In this document: positions 16,118-24,784 of the stretch, piece by piece
Layout of the letters: each line of letters begins with the position of its first letter
Numbering within the stretch: position 1 is the stretch's first letter
Assembly: GCA_017651065.1 (NCBI GenBank)
Contig: JAGCDP010000055.1
Coordinates: forward strand, 62,001-126,000
Source of the DNA: Treponema sp.
GTDB taxonomy: Bacteria; Spirochaetota; Spirochaetia; Treponematales; Treponemataceae
Reading direction: 5' to 3'
Length of the DNA: 64,000 bases
Notes under the pieces: generated by a model
The model's input: only the letters and a program-made list of their open reading frames with translations
The model's database searches: none
Told to the model about the DNA's origin: nothing
Made by a program: the position numbers and the translations under genes

Positions 16118-17555
16118 TAATGCAACTTATAAAAAAGCATTACATACACAAAAGAAATTCCTCCGCCGCTTTGGTGATGACCGGAGCACGCAATATCATC
16201 TTACACTTGCAGATAATGATGTTTTGTCTCCAGCGTTCAATTGTAAGGTTATAAAAACAGCACCGGAATCTACACTTGCGACACAGCTTCCTTCAAAGCC
16301 AGTCATCATCGGAAACATTCGCATGGGCTTTGGCCACTACAGAATCTCTATGGCCATGGCAAGTGCAGCAAAATCACTGGGCTACACACCGCTCTGGCTG
16401 GACCTTAATTCGTTCCCGGAAACAACCTGTACAAAAATTATTTCGCACCAGAATAAGCTTTATTCAACAGGTTCAAGGCTTTCGCAAAAGGACCCTATTT
16501 TTAATAAGATTTTGTGGGAACCAATAAATTACGAAGGCTTTAAAAAGCTTTCTTACAATGCCGGTGACCAGATAACAGCTCAGCTTATGACCCCGCTTTT
16601 TTCTGAGCTTCCAAAAGACACTCCTTTTATTGCAACACACGTATGGCCAAGCCAGGCAGCAATTCACGCCGGAATGACTAAGGTTGTAAACGCTGTTCCA
16701 GATAACTGGCCAATGGCTCTTCATTTGAGTCAGGGCGCTTTGCACACAGTACAGACCTATAACGCTTACTGGGGCTACAGAACTCTTACAGGCTTTGACG
16801 GCAAGAAAATATTAAACCCAATGGACAGCAGCGACATTTCTTTTACAGGCCATTTTATAGACCACGAGCTTGTAAGCAACATAGAAAAAGACTGTAAGGC
16901 AAGAATTGAACGTGCAAAAGGTTCAGGCCCAGTCCGATTCCTTTTTACAATTGGAGGAGCCGGCGCACAGGGTGAATTTTTTGCACAAATCATCAAAACA
17001 CTGCTTCCATACGTTAAACAAAACAAAGCAGCTATATTTATTAACTGTGGCGATTACCAGAATGTGTGGACAAAGTTGTGTAAATCAATTCCGGAGCTTG
17101 CAAACGGTAGTGTTCCTAAAAAAGAACACTTCGATAACTGGCAGGAAGAGTCTGATTTTGCAGGCACTTTGCTCCAAAATCCAAACAATGAACAAACCTG
17201 CGGCATTCACGCCTTTTGCAACAAGGATATTTTTGCTGCAGTTTATATAACAAATCTTTTGATAAGGGCATGTGATATACTTATTACAAAACCAAGCGAG
17301 CTTGCCTTTTATCCAATACCAAAGCTTTTTATTAAAAGAATTGGTGGTCACGAAATGTGGGGTGCAATACATTCTGCAGAGCTTGGAGATGGAACACAGG
17401 AATGTAAAACCCCGGAACAGGCGGGAGCCATTGTAAAGCAGCTTATGGAAAACCCAGAATTGATTGAAATGATGTGCAACAGCATCCTTCAGCAAAAATC
17501 AATAGGCACTTACAATGGCGCATATAAAACAGTTGAATTAGCAGTCAGGAGATGA
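16092..17555 (+). CDS. GT-B-like protein, possibly a glycosyltransferase (487 aa)
   Basis: I do not recognise a characterised family. Two halves resemble a GT-B fold of the MurG/MGDG-synthase kind. The N-terminal half has GNIRMGFGHYRISMAMASAA (~75-94), similar to the GxGHxxxA acceptor loop. The C-terminal half has VRFLFTIGGAGAQG (~280-293) and later LITKPSELAFYPIPKLFIKRIGGHE (near 395-425), where GT28 enzymes bind the nucleotide sugar. There is no membrane segment. Its place between an alpha-galactosidase and a sugar symporter suggests a role with galactosyl compounds, transfer or phosphorolysis, but that is inference. The stop overlaps the TetR gene region. Confidence 0.65.
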   Translation: MQIYNNQISNATYKKALHTQKKFLRRFGDDRSTQYHLTLADNDVLSPAFNCKVIKTAPESTLATQLPSKPVIIGNIRMGFGHYRISMAMASAAKSLGYTPLWLDLNSFPETTCTKIISHQNKLYSTGSRLSQKDPIFNKILWEPINYEGFKKLSYNAGDQITAQLMTPLFSELPKDTPFIATHVWPSQAAIHAGMTKVVNAVPDNWPMALHLSQGALHTVQTYNAYWGYRTLTGFDGKKILNPMDSSDISFTGHFIDHELVSNIEKDCKARIERAKGSGPVRFLFTIGGAGAQGEFFAQIIKTLLPYVKQNKAAIFINCGDYQNVWTKLCKSIPELANGSVPKKEHFDNWQEESDFAGTLLQNPNNEQTCGIHAFCNKDIFAAVYITNLLIRACDILITKPSELAFYPIPKLFIKRIGGHEMWGAIHSAELGDGTQECKTPEQAGAIVKQLMENPELIEMMCNSILQQKSIGTYNGAYKTVELAVRR

Positions 17556-17557
17556 AA

Positions 17558-18223
17558 ATGGAAGAAACAGAAGAACTCTTGGAAGACGAGGATGGCAAGA
17601 AAAAGACTGTCCGAATTGAACGGATTCTCGACGTTGCATTTGAGCTTTTTGCAACTCGTGGAATTGAACCTGTAACAATGAATGACATTGCCCAGAAGGC
17701 AAAAATTGGTGTTGCCTCGCTCTACAGATATTTCGAAACAAAAGAAATTCTTGTAGTAAAGACAGTCACACATGCCTGGTCAACCCGCATGGAAGATGTA
17801 CTCCCTAATCTGGTAAAACCCAAATACACAAATGCAGACGGCTATACTCAGCTTAAAGTAATTTTTGATCTGTTTATAAAGCTCTATGAAAAACAGACAG
17901 CCTTCCTGCGCTTTATTTATCTTTTTGATGCCTATGCTGTAAAAGAAAAAATCCCAAAGGAAAACATGACAAACTATGAATCTAAAATCCTTCTTGTAAA
18001 ACAGATTATTTCTATAGCAATTCAAAAAGGTATAGAAGACGGAACTATAAACAAGAAATACGGTAAGACAGGTGATATCCTTTACTTTACCTTGATTCAC
18101 ACATTCTTCAGTACAGCACAAAAGCTTGCAATCAGCGGAAATCTGCTCGACATGGATTCACACATGAACGGAGCCAAGCAGCTGACTCTTTTATCAGACA
18201 TATTACTGGAGGGCCTTAAATGA
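17558..18223 (+). CDS. TetR/AcrR-family transcriptional regulator
   Basis: A 221-residue regulator with an N-terminal helix-turn-helix at ~20-66: RILDVAFELFATRGIEPVTMNDIAQKAKIGVASLYRYFETKE, split here by its positions, is the classical TetR DNA-binding pattern. The C-terminal half is an all-helical ligand domain. Two ATGs are possible; the second has AGGAG six bases upstream and is chosen, while the first abuts the ribosome site. It probably represses the operon through the palindrome at the operon promoter and releases it on binding a sugar or product. Confidence 0.92.
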   Translation: MEETEELLEDEDGKKKTVRIERILDVAFELFATRGIEPVTMNDIAQKAKIGVASLYRYFETKEILVVKTVTHAWSTRMEDVLPNLVKPKYTNADGYTQLKVIFDLFIKLYEKQTAFLRFIYLFDAYAVKEKIPKENMTNYESKILLVKQIISIAIQKGIEDGTINKKYGKTGDILYFTLIHTFFSTAQKLAISGNLLDMDSHMNGAKQLTLLSDILLEGLK

Positions 18224-19584
18224 AATCACTCACCCGCGGAAAAATGTGGTGCTACGCAATCGGACAGCTTGGATGGTCAATCATAAGCGGATTAATTGCT
18301 TCCTGGCTTGTATATTTTTATCAGCCAAACCAGGAAGCAATTAACGACGGAATGATTTCACTTATTCCGCAGGGACGTGTTGTTCTTGGCATTCTTACTT
18401 TTATAGGCCTCATAACAGCCATAGGCCGCGTTTTTGATGCAGTAACCGATCCTCTTGTAGGTAACTGGTCAGATAACTGCAAAAGCAAGCTTGGCCGCCG
18501 TATCCCGTTTTTAAGGTTCTCTGCAATTCCTCTGGGGCTAGTTTTTGTTCTTGTATTCTGCGCCCCTATTCATGGTGTAAGTGCACTTAACACAGTATGG
18601 CTTTTTGTTACAGTTCTTCTTTACTACTTCCTCATCACCTGTTACTGCACTCCATACACCTCGCTTTTAGCAGAGCTCCCTCATAATCAGGATGAACAGC
18701 TTAAGCTTTCTATGTGCATTTCACTGACCTTCATTATTGGAACGTGTATTGGTTATGCCGCTCCTGTAATCTGGGGAATCCTTATGAGCAACGGAATACA
18801 GCGAATACCAGCTATGCGGATAACTTTTGCAGGCCTTTCTATTCTTGCAACAATCTTCATGCTTGTACCTGCGTTCGGCATTAATGAAAAAGATTACTGC
18901 GATGCCCAGCCTTCAAGCTCAAACATGTTTTCTTCTCTTGGAAAAACTTTCAAGAACGGAGACTTCAGAATCTTTGTAGGCCAGGATATTATCTACTGGT
19001 TTGGACTTGCAATGTTCCAGACAGGCCTTGCTTTCTTTGTAACAAGTCTTCTTCATCTGCCTGAAACCTGGACAACATACATGATGGGCGGACTCACTTT
19101 TGTCTCTCTTGCCTTCTACCCTTTCATAACAAAGATGACAGCAAAATGGGGAAAGAAAAAGCTTTTGATAGCAGCCTTCATAGGCTTCTTCCTGACCTTT
19201 GGCTTTACTGCTCTTTGCGGCGACAAGCTTAGTTTTATTCCGGTTCACGTTCAGGCTGTAATCATTGTTCTTATCGGATCTTTCCCTCAGGCAATCTTTG
19301 GAATTATTCCTCAGACAATTGTTGCAGACATCGCTCTTTCAGACGAAATTAAAACAGGCGAATCACGAAGCGGAATGTTCTATGCAGCCCGTACCTTTGC
19401 CATGAAGCTTGGTCAGTCTCTTGCAATGCTTATGTTTACATCTCTTGCAACAATCGGTGTTGCTCCATTCGGATACAGACTTGTTGCATTGGTAGCATCA
19501 ATCTGCTGTATAGTGGGAGGCATAATAATGACATTCTTCAACGAAAAAAAGATTATGGAAACTATAGGCGAACGTTCTGTGTAA
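18220..19584 (+). CDS. GPH-family sugar:cation symporter (MelB-like)
   Basis: A 454-residue membrane carrier of the glycoside-pentoside-hexuronide family with about 12 hydrophobic segments. The family signature after helix 2 is present: GRVFDAVTDPLVGNWSDN, then KLGRRIPFLRFSAIPLG. The gene starts on the last bases of the TetR gene (ATGA overlap). With the intracellular alpha-galactosidase in the same operon, an alpha-galactoside such as melibiose is the likely cargo. Its 3' end overlaps the convergent gene by 23 bases. Confidence 0.9.
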   Translation: MKSLTRGKMWCYAIGQLGWSIISGLIASWLVYFYQPNQEAINDGMISLIPQGRVVLGILTFIGLITAIGRVFDAVTDPLVGNWSDNCKSKLGRRIPFLRFSAIPLGLVFVLVFCAPIHGVSALNTVWLFVTVLLYYFLITCYCTPYTSLLAELPHNQDEQLKLSMCISLTFIIGTCIGYAAPVIWGILMSNGIQRIPAMRITFAGLSILATIFMLVPAFGINEKDYCDAQPSSSNMFSSLGKTFKNGDFRIFVGQDIIYWFGLAMFQTGLAFFVTSLLHLPETWTTYMMGGLTFVSLAFYPFITKMTAKWGKKKLLIAAFIGFFLTFGFTALCGDKLSFIPVHVQAVIIVLIGSFPQAIFGIIPQTIVADIALSDEIKTGESRSGMFYAARTFAMKLGQSLAMLMFTSLATIGVAPFGYRLVALVASICCIVGGIIMTFFNEKKIMETIGERSV

Positions 19585-22489
19585 GAACCGTATCTTTATC
19601 AATATCAGACTTTTTACAGAAGCGGTGTGGTTGCGTAGTTTTTACAATCACACCCTTTCCTTTTTTAGGGGTAATTTCGATTGTACCATCCATAAGTTCA
19701 AGAAGCTTTTTTGCAATATGAAGTCCAAGTCCAGAGCTAGGAATTTCCTGGTTTATCTTATTATCTTCGCGGGCAAAAGGCGTGCAAACGTGAGGCAGGA
19801 ATTTCTTTGAAATACCAATTCCGTTATCTTCGCAGATAAAGCTTATATTACATTCGTTTTCGTTTTTGCCTGGAGTCTGCTGTAATCCAATTTTTATTGA
19901 ACCACCAATCGGAGTATACTTTACAGCATTCATCATAATATTCAAAACAACATTAGTTGTATGAACAACATCCTGGTAAATATAAGGATTAAAAATTTCC
20001 TGCCATTTTTCTACTTTGATTCTCTTTTTTTTAGCCGCATCCTTTACAAGACTGTAAATCTTTTCAATAGCATCTGAAATATCTGTAGCAGCTTCTACAA
20101 GCTTTACCTCTTTCTTTTCTATAGCCGAAAGTTCATTAAAATTATTTATGAATCCAAGCAGATGCTCTTCTGCTACCTTTGACTCTTTAACCTTTTTATC
20201 AACAACAATAGGATTAGAAATATTTGACTTTATTGTTTCTGTACAATCAATAATTGTGGTAACAGGAGTCAGAATATCCTTTATAACATTTTCAATAAAG
20301 ATATCCTTTGCTTTCTTTTCTCTTGAAACAGCGTGTACAGTCTGCTCAAGTTCCATGTTTTGAATCATTTTGTTTGTGGCATCTGCACGCCAGCGTTCTT
20401 CTTCGGTAACATCTTTTACAAATACATAGAAAATTTCACCATATTTTTTTGTCCTTACAAAGCGGCCATAATCCTTTACATATTTGACCGTTCCTTTTTT
20501 AGACTTTATTCTGTACTCAACATAATCAAGATCGTTGTCTTTCTTTATCTGTGCATTAATGCTTTTCTGTACATATTCAAAATCATCCGCATAAACAATT
20601 CCACGGAAGGAGTTGCCTATATACTCACGGAATTCTTCTGCAGTCTTACAGTCATACATTTCCATAAGTTGCTTGTTGAAAGAAATAATTTCAAGATCAC
20701 CGTCTGCATGATAAGAGAAGAAGCCACCCGGTACAGCCTCTGCAACTTCACTGGCTGCAAGAAGAACATTTTCTGTAGGATGCCAGTCCAGCTCTTCAAG
20801 ATTTGCCATAAGAATCCGCTTTTTTCCGTTTATTACTTCAACATCATTTAGATATTTTTCGTAGTCCTTAAAAGAAAGAGGCTTTGAAAAATAAAAGCCC
20901 TGAATAAAATCACAGCCCAAAGTTTTAAGAGTTGCAACCTGCTCGTTTGTTTCTGCACCTTCTGCAACTGTAAGAAGTCCAAGCTTATGAGCCATCTTAA
21001 TGATGTTTTCAATTACAATTTCGTTTTCGCGGAAATTACGGACAAACGAAATATCAAGCTTAAGAACATTTAAAGGGAAGCTGGACAAAAGTCCTAGCGA
21101 TGAATAACCGGAACCAAAGTCATCCATCTCTATCATAAATCCAAGCTCCTGAACTTTCTTGAGCTGAGAAATAATAATTTCTGTATTTTCGGAATAAAGC
21201 GATTCTGTTACTTCCATGTGGAAATAAGCATGCTCGATTTTATAAGAGTCAATAAGATCAATCTGTTTATCTATGCAGCCTTCTTCCAGAAAATCACGGC
21301 GCGAAACATTTACAGAAACAGGAACAAAAGGATACTTCTTCTTTTTCCAGACAAGCATATCCTCGCAAACCTGTTTAATTACAAACATATCAAGCTTGGT
21401 AATAAAACCATTTTTTTCAAAAAGAGGAATAAATTGTCCCGGCGACATAAAGCCATATTCTGGATGTTCCCAGCGGACAAGAGCTTCGGCACCAACAATT
21501 TTTCCTGTAATAGTTTCGTGCTTTGGCTGGTAGTAAACCTTGAACTCACCGTTTTCCAAAGCTTCTTCCATAGTTTCATTAATACGCTGCTCATCAAGAA
21601 GATGCTTTTGAAGATCTGTTTCAAAAAATGCAATGTCTTTTCCGTAGATTCCCTTTACCTGCTGAATTGCAAGGAAGGCTCTGTCGCAGCAAACAACAAA
21701 AGGAAGGTCATGACTTATAGGTGTATTAATACCAACCTTTACAATCTGATGTGGAATTGGCGCAGTATCAAGAATTGCCTTACTCAAATATTTAATGCGT
21801 TCAACATCAACATTATCACCGTCGTAATTGAAGAAGAGAATAAACTGGTCTCCACCATAACGACCGGCAATACTTTTTGGAATAAGACCCTTCAAACGCT
21901 TTGCTGTATAAGCCAGAAATTCATTACACTTTTGTTCACCATATAAAGTGTTTGAAGATTTAAAATTGTCAAAGTCAAAGGCAAGAACTGCAAATTTCTT
22001 TTTAGGATTTTCCATACGAACCTGATCTGCACGACGCAAAAATGCTTTTCGTGTATAAAGGCCTGTAAGTTCATCGCGTTCAAGTTCAAAAATAATCTTG
22101 TTTGCATTGTAAAGCTTTATACAGTTTTTAACACGATTCAGAACTCTGCGAACATCAAGCGGCTGCTTCAAAAAATCAACAACCTCAAGCTCAAGAAGTT
22201 CGTTTTCAAGATCGTGACTACCATGAGGAGTTGTAACTAAAATAGGAAAATCATCAAGACCGGGAATGCTTTTTATAGTTTTAATAATTTCAATAGCAGT
22301 ATCGGAATTAAGGATTGCCGTAGAAATAATATCTTCCTTGTCCTGAAGCAATTCGATTGTAACTTCTTCGGAATTGGAAATAACAACTTCATATAAAGGG
22401 CTTAAAATTTCTGTTAATAATTTTTCTTCTGCCTTATCGTGACCAACTAAGAGAACCTTATCTTTTTTAACAGAACCAGGACCATCCAT
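19562..22489 (-). CDS. Composite receiver-GGDEF-EAL-PAS-kinase-like signalling protein
   Basis: The 975-residue soluble protein has five modules. Residues ~10-125 are receiver-like but without a clear phospho-acceptor aspartate (LNSDTAI). Residues ~135-290 are a GGDEF domain with GGDQF at 212-216, E changed to Q, so probably not a cyclase. Residues ~305-550 are an EAL domain with intact E335-A-L, N394, E426, D456-D457, K477 and E510, so probably an active cyclic-di-GMP phosphodiesterase. PAS follows at ~585-700. A kinase-like module ends the protein (~725-960): the H-box reads FIENVIKDILTP with K737 in place of histidine, while DNGIGI and SSGLGLHIAKKL of the ATPase are intact. It may bind ATP without autophosphorylating. 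Confidence 0.88.
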   Translation of the reverse strand: MDGPGSVKKDKVLLVGHDKAEEKLLTEILSPLYEVVISNSEEVTIELLQDKEDIISTAILNSDTAIEIIKTIKSIPGLDDFPILVTTPHGSHDLENELLELEVVDFLKQPLDVRRVLNRVKNCIKLYNANKIIFELERDELTGLYTRKAFLRRADQVRMENPKKKFAVLAFDFDNFKSSNTLYGEQKCNEFLAYTAKRLKGLIPKSIAGRYGGDQFILFFNYDGDNVDVERIKYLSKAILDTAPIPHQIVKVGINTPISHDLPFVVCCDRAFLAIQQVKGIYGKDIAFFETDLQKHLLDEQRINETMEEALENGEFKVYYQPKHETITGKIVGAEALVRWEHPEYGFMSPGQFIPLFEKNGFITKLDMFVIKQVCEDMLVWKKKKYPFVPVSVNVSRRDFLEEGCIDKQIDLIDSYKIEHAYFHMEVTESLYSENTEIIISQLKKVQELGFMIEMDDFGSGYSSLGLLSSFPLNVLKLDISFVRNFRENEIVIENIIKMAHKLGLLTVAEGAETNEQVATLKTLGCDFIQGFYFSKPLSFKDYEKYLNDVEVINGKKRILMANLEELDWHPTENVLLAASEVAEAVPGGFFSYHADGDLEIISFNKQLMEMYDCKTAEEFREYIGNSFRGIVYADDFEYVQKSINAQIKKDNDLDYVEYRIKSKKGTVKYVKDYGRFVRTKKYGEIFYVFVKDVTEEERWRADATNKMIQNMELEQTVHAVSREKKAKDIFIENVIKDILTPVTTIIDCTETIKSNISNPIVVDKKVKESKVAEEHLLGFINNFNELSAIEKKEVKLVEAATDISDAIEKIYSLVKDAAKKKRIKVEKWQEIFNPYIYQDVVHTTNVVLNIMMNAVKYTPIGGSIKIGLQQTPGKNENECNISFICEDNGIGISKKFLPHVCTPFAREDNKINQEIPSSGLGLHIAKKLLELMDGTIEITPKKGKGVIVKTTQPHRFCKKSDIDKDTVLTQNVRL

Positions 22490-22514
22490 AAATCATCATT
22501 CCACAGCACCTTAT

Positions 22515-22523
22515 ATTATACCA
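22515..22523 (-). promoter_or_regulatory. Extended -10 promoter of the composite signalling gene
   Basis: The minus strand reads TGG-TATAAT, a perfect -10 with the TG extension, about 25 bases before the ATG. No good -35 is visible. Confidence 0.6.
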
Positions 22524-22594
22524 CATTTTTAATATTTCACACAAAAAAAGTTTAAATTTTACAAAATTCGTGACGTTTTTCGAATTTATGTCAA

Positions 22595-23833
22595 TTATAC
22601 GGTTTTTCCGTCCCATTCTGCAGAATGCTCTCTTTCGAACCTTATAGCCTCATCAAAGTCTACCTGCGGCGCACAGTTCTTTTCTACGTTCAAGGCAACC
22701 TGGTGCAGGCGGCGGATACAGTCAGATTTATCGTTATAACCAAGCTTAGATTTTTCAATACTGTCTCGCAGAACCCGAATAGATTCATCATAAATCTTAA
22801 GAGGAACCGGGAATGGATGCCCGTCCTTACCACCATGCGCAAAACTGAATCGTGCAGGATCCGTAAAGCGGCTAGGCGTTCCATAAATAACTTCACTGAC
22901 AAGAGCGAGCGATTGCAGCGTGCGTGGTCCAAGTCCCGGAGTAAGAAGCAGGCTTTCAAAATCTTTAGGCTGACTCTGGTAAGCAGTGGCTAACACTCCG
23001 CCAAGCCGTTTAAGGTCTACGTCCTGTTCTAGTACTTCATGGTGTGAAGGCATTTCAATTGAGCGAGGTTCAAGCTCTTTGAATAACGAAGGCTGACCTC
23101 CCTGTAGAAAAATCATTTCACTGGCAGGCTTACCAATTTGAGTAATTTCTTTTATAAGCCTTTCCGGTTCTTCGTGACTCATTTCCAGAATTGAATCGCG
23201 CGCCTTGTCTGCGGCTGTATCTGTAAGGTTTAAAATCTTTCCACGGTTTTCGCCTACAACACCTGTGTGAGGCTCTTCTACAAACGAGAGTAAATCATTA
23301 GAACACCAGTGATAACGGCGCGCCTTTTTTTCTGCAGTATTCATTCCCTGCTGAACAACAGTCCAGTTACCGCTGCGGGTCAAAATAAAATTGTGCTGAT
23401 ATAACTGAAAGCCATCCTGCACTGCATTGTTATCTACCTTAGCTACAAGCTTACTGTTTCGAACAAGAGCGTCTCCGTTCAAGCCTTCGCGGTCTGCAAT
23501 GTCCAAGAGCTCCTGCGGCGTCATGCGAGAATATTTACCACGACCACCGCAAACATAAATGCCAAGCTCTTTTGCTCGCGGATTCAATCCTCGCTTGAGT
23601 GCATACAAAACGCTTGTAGTAATTCCGGAACTGTGCCAGTCCATGCCCATAACAGCACCAAAGGACTGAAACCAGAGGGGATCGCTAAGACGCACCAAAA
23701 CTTCATCCGGTCCAAAATTCTCCACCAGAGACTCTGTGATGAGAGTACCAAGCACCATCATTCTGTCGGCAAGCCAACGCGGCACTGTACCCGTATGAAG
23801 AGGAAGATCTGCATGTCCGGAATTTCGAGGCAT
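22595..23833 (-). CDS. DUF763 domain protein with helix-hairpin-helix motif
   Basis: The 412-residue protein matches the DUF763 family known mainly from archaea and thermophiles: the N-terminus reads SGHADLPLHTGTVPRWLADRM and the central part has GMDWHSSGITTSVL. A helix-hairpin-helix-like stretch near 300-322 (LLLTPGLGPRTLQSLALVSEV) suggests binding to DNA or another nucleic acid. No activity has been shown for the family that I can name. The start is fixed by the conserved N-terminus; there is no ribosome site and TATAAT lies six bases upstream, so the mRNA should be leaderless. It is divergent from the DUF3737 gene. Confidence 0.85.
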   Translation of the reverse strand: MPRNSGHADLPLHTGTVPRWLADRMMVLGTLITESLVENFGPDEVLVRLSDPLWFQSFGAVMGMDWHSSGITTSVLYALKRGLNPRAKELGIYVCGGRGKYSRMTPQELLDIADREGLNGDALVRNSKLVAKVDNNAVQDGFQLYQHNFILTRSGNWTVVQQGMNTAEKKARRYHWCSNDLLSFVEEPHTGVVGENRGKILNLTDTAADKARDSILEMSHEEPERLIKEITQIGKPASEMIFLQGGQPSLFKELEPRSIEMPSHHEVLEQDVDLKRLGGVLATAYQSQPKDFESLLLTPGLGPRTLQSLALVSEVIYGTPSRFTDPARFSFAHGGKDGHPFPVPLKIYDESIRVLRDSIEKSKLGYNDKSDCIRRLHQVALNVEKNCAPQVDFDEAIRFEREHSAEWDGKTV

Positions 23834-23938
23834 GAAATCATTATAACATATTTTTGAACTAAAGGTTATGTCAAAATTATTCTAAATCTATATATATTTT
23901 CACTACTTTTTTTAATAGAGATTCGTTATATTTTAAGT
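23834..23938. promoter_or_regulatory. Divergent leaderless promoters (DUF763 and DUF3737 genes)
   Basis: Minus strand: TATAAT (23840-23845) ends six bases before the DUF763 ATG. Plus strand: TATATT (23927-23932) ends six bases before the DUF3737 ATG. Neither side has a Shine-Dalgarno sequence. A TTGACA occurs on the minus strand, but 23 bases from that -10. Confidence 0.6.
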
Positions 23939-24784
23939 ATGGAAATTGAAAATCTGGAATATGACCAGGAAAGAGCTTTATATGATTCTCACAATGTGAT
24001 TGCTCGCAACTGCCGCTTTGACGGTCCTGCAGATGGCGAAAGTGCCTTTAAAGAGAGCAGCGACATTGTAGCCGAGCACTGCTATTTTAATCTGCGTTAT
24101 CCTTTCTGGCATAATAATGATACGACAATCGTAAACTGCGAAATGACCGAAAACTGCCGGGCTGCCCTCTGGTATTCAAAAAACCTGATTATTCAGCATT
24201 CCATTTTGCATGGCATTAAGGCTGTGCGTGAATGCTCCAATGTTTTTATAAATGAATGTGATATTGTTTCGCCGGAGTTTGGCTGGTCAACAAACAAGCT
24301 GGCAATTAAAAACAGCAGTGCCACCAGCGAATATTTTTTGATGAACACAAAAGACGTTACAATTGAAAACTTAAACCTTACCGGAAAATATTCTTTTCAA
24401 TACATGAGAAAGTCCAGTGTGATGGATTCCCAGCTTGATACAAAGGACGCCTTCTGGCACGCAAAAAAAGTGACCATAAAAAACTGCAAAATCAAAGGCG
24501 AATACATCGGCTGGTATTCAGAAAATCTTACTTTCGAAAATTGCACTATCAGCGGAACCCAGCCCTTCTGCTACTGTAAAAATCTGCGACTTATAAACTG
24601 CCGCCTTGATGATGCAGACCTGGCTTTTGAAAAATCGTCGGTGCGGGCAACTCTTACAGCGCCCCTTGTTTCAATAAAAAACCCCGCCTCAGGAAAAATT
24701 AACTTGCCAAAGGCGGGCGATGATGAAGGGCTGAATCAAATTATCAGCACTGAAAAAGGGTCTTGTAAAATAGTTCTACTCTAG
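23939..24784 (+). CDS. DUF3737-family beta-helix protein
   Basis: A 281-residue cytoplasmic protein made of short repeats of the type xxVTIENCxxxG or xxLxFENCxIxG (VTIKNCKIKG, LTFENCTISG, LRLINCRLDD). These repeats are typical of a right-handed parallel beta-helix (pectin-lyase fold). Length and sequence fit the DUF3737 family, whose function is unknown. It lacks a signal peptide and the active-site residues of pectate lyases cannot be recognised. The mRNA is predicted to be leaderless. The 3' end overlaps the convergent hydrolase gene by nine bases. Confidence 0.8.
   Translation: MEIENLEYDQERALYDSHNVIARNCRFDGPADGESAFKESSDIVAEHCYFNLRYPFWHNNDTTIVNCEMTENCRAALWYSKNLIIQHSILHGIKAVRECSNVFINECDIVSPEFGWSTNKLAIKNSSATSEYFLMNTKDVTIENLNLTGKYSFQYMRKSSVMDSQLDTKDAFWHAKKVTIKNCKIKGEYIGWYSENLTFENCTISGTQPFCYCKNLRLINCRLDDADLAFEKSSVRATLTAPLVSIKNPASGKINLPKAGDDEGLNQIISTEKGSCKIVLL

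Noticed and set aside
24650-24722. A GCCCGCCT/AGGCGGGC hairpin as a terminator
   Set aside because: It lies inside the DUF3737 coding frame, has a long loop and no T tract at the stem.
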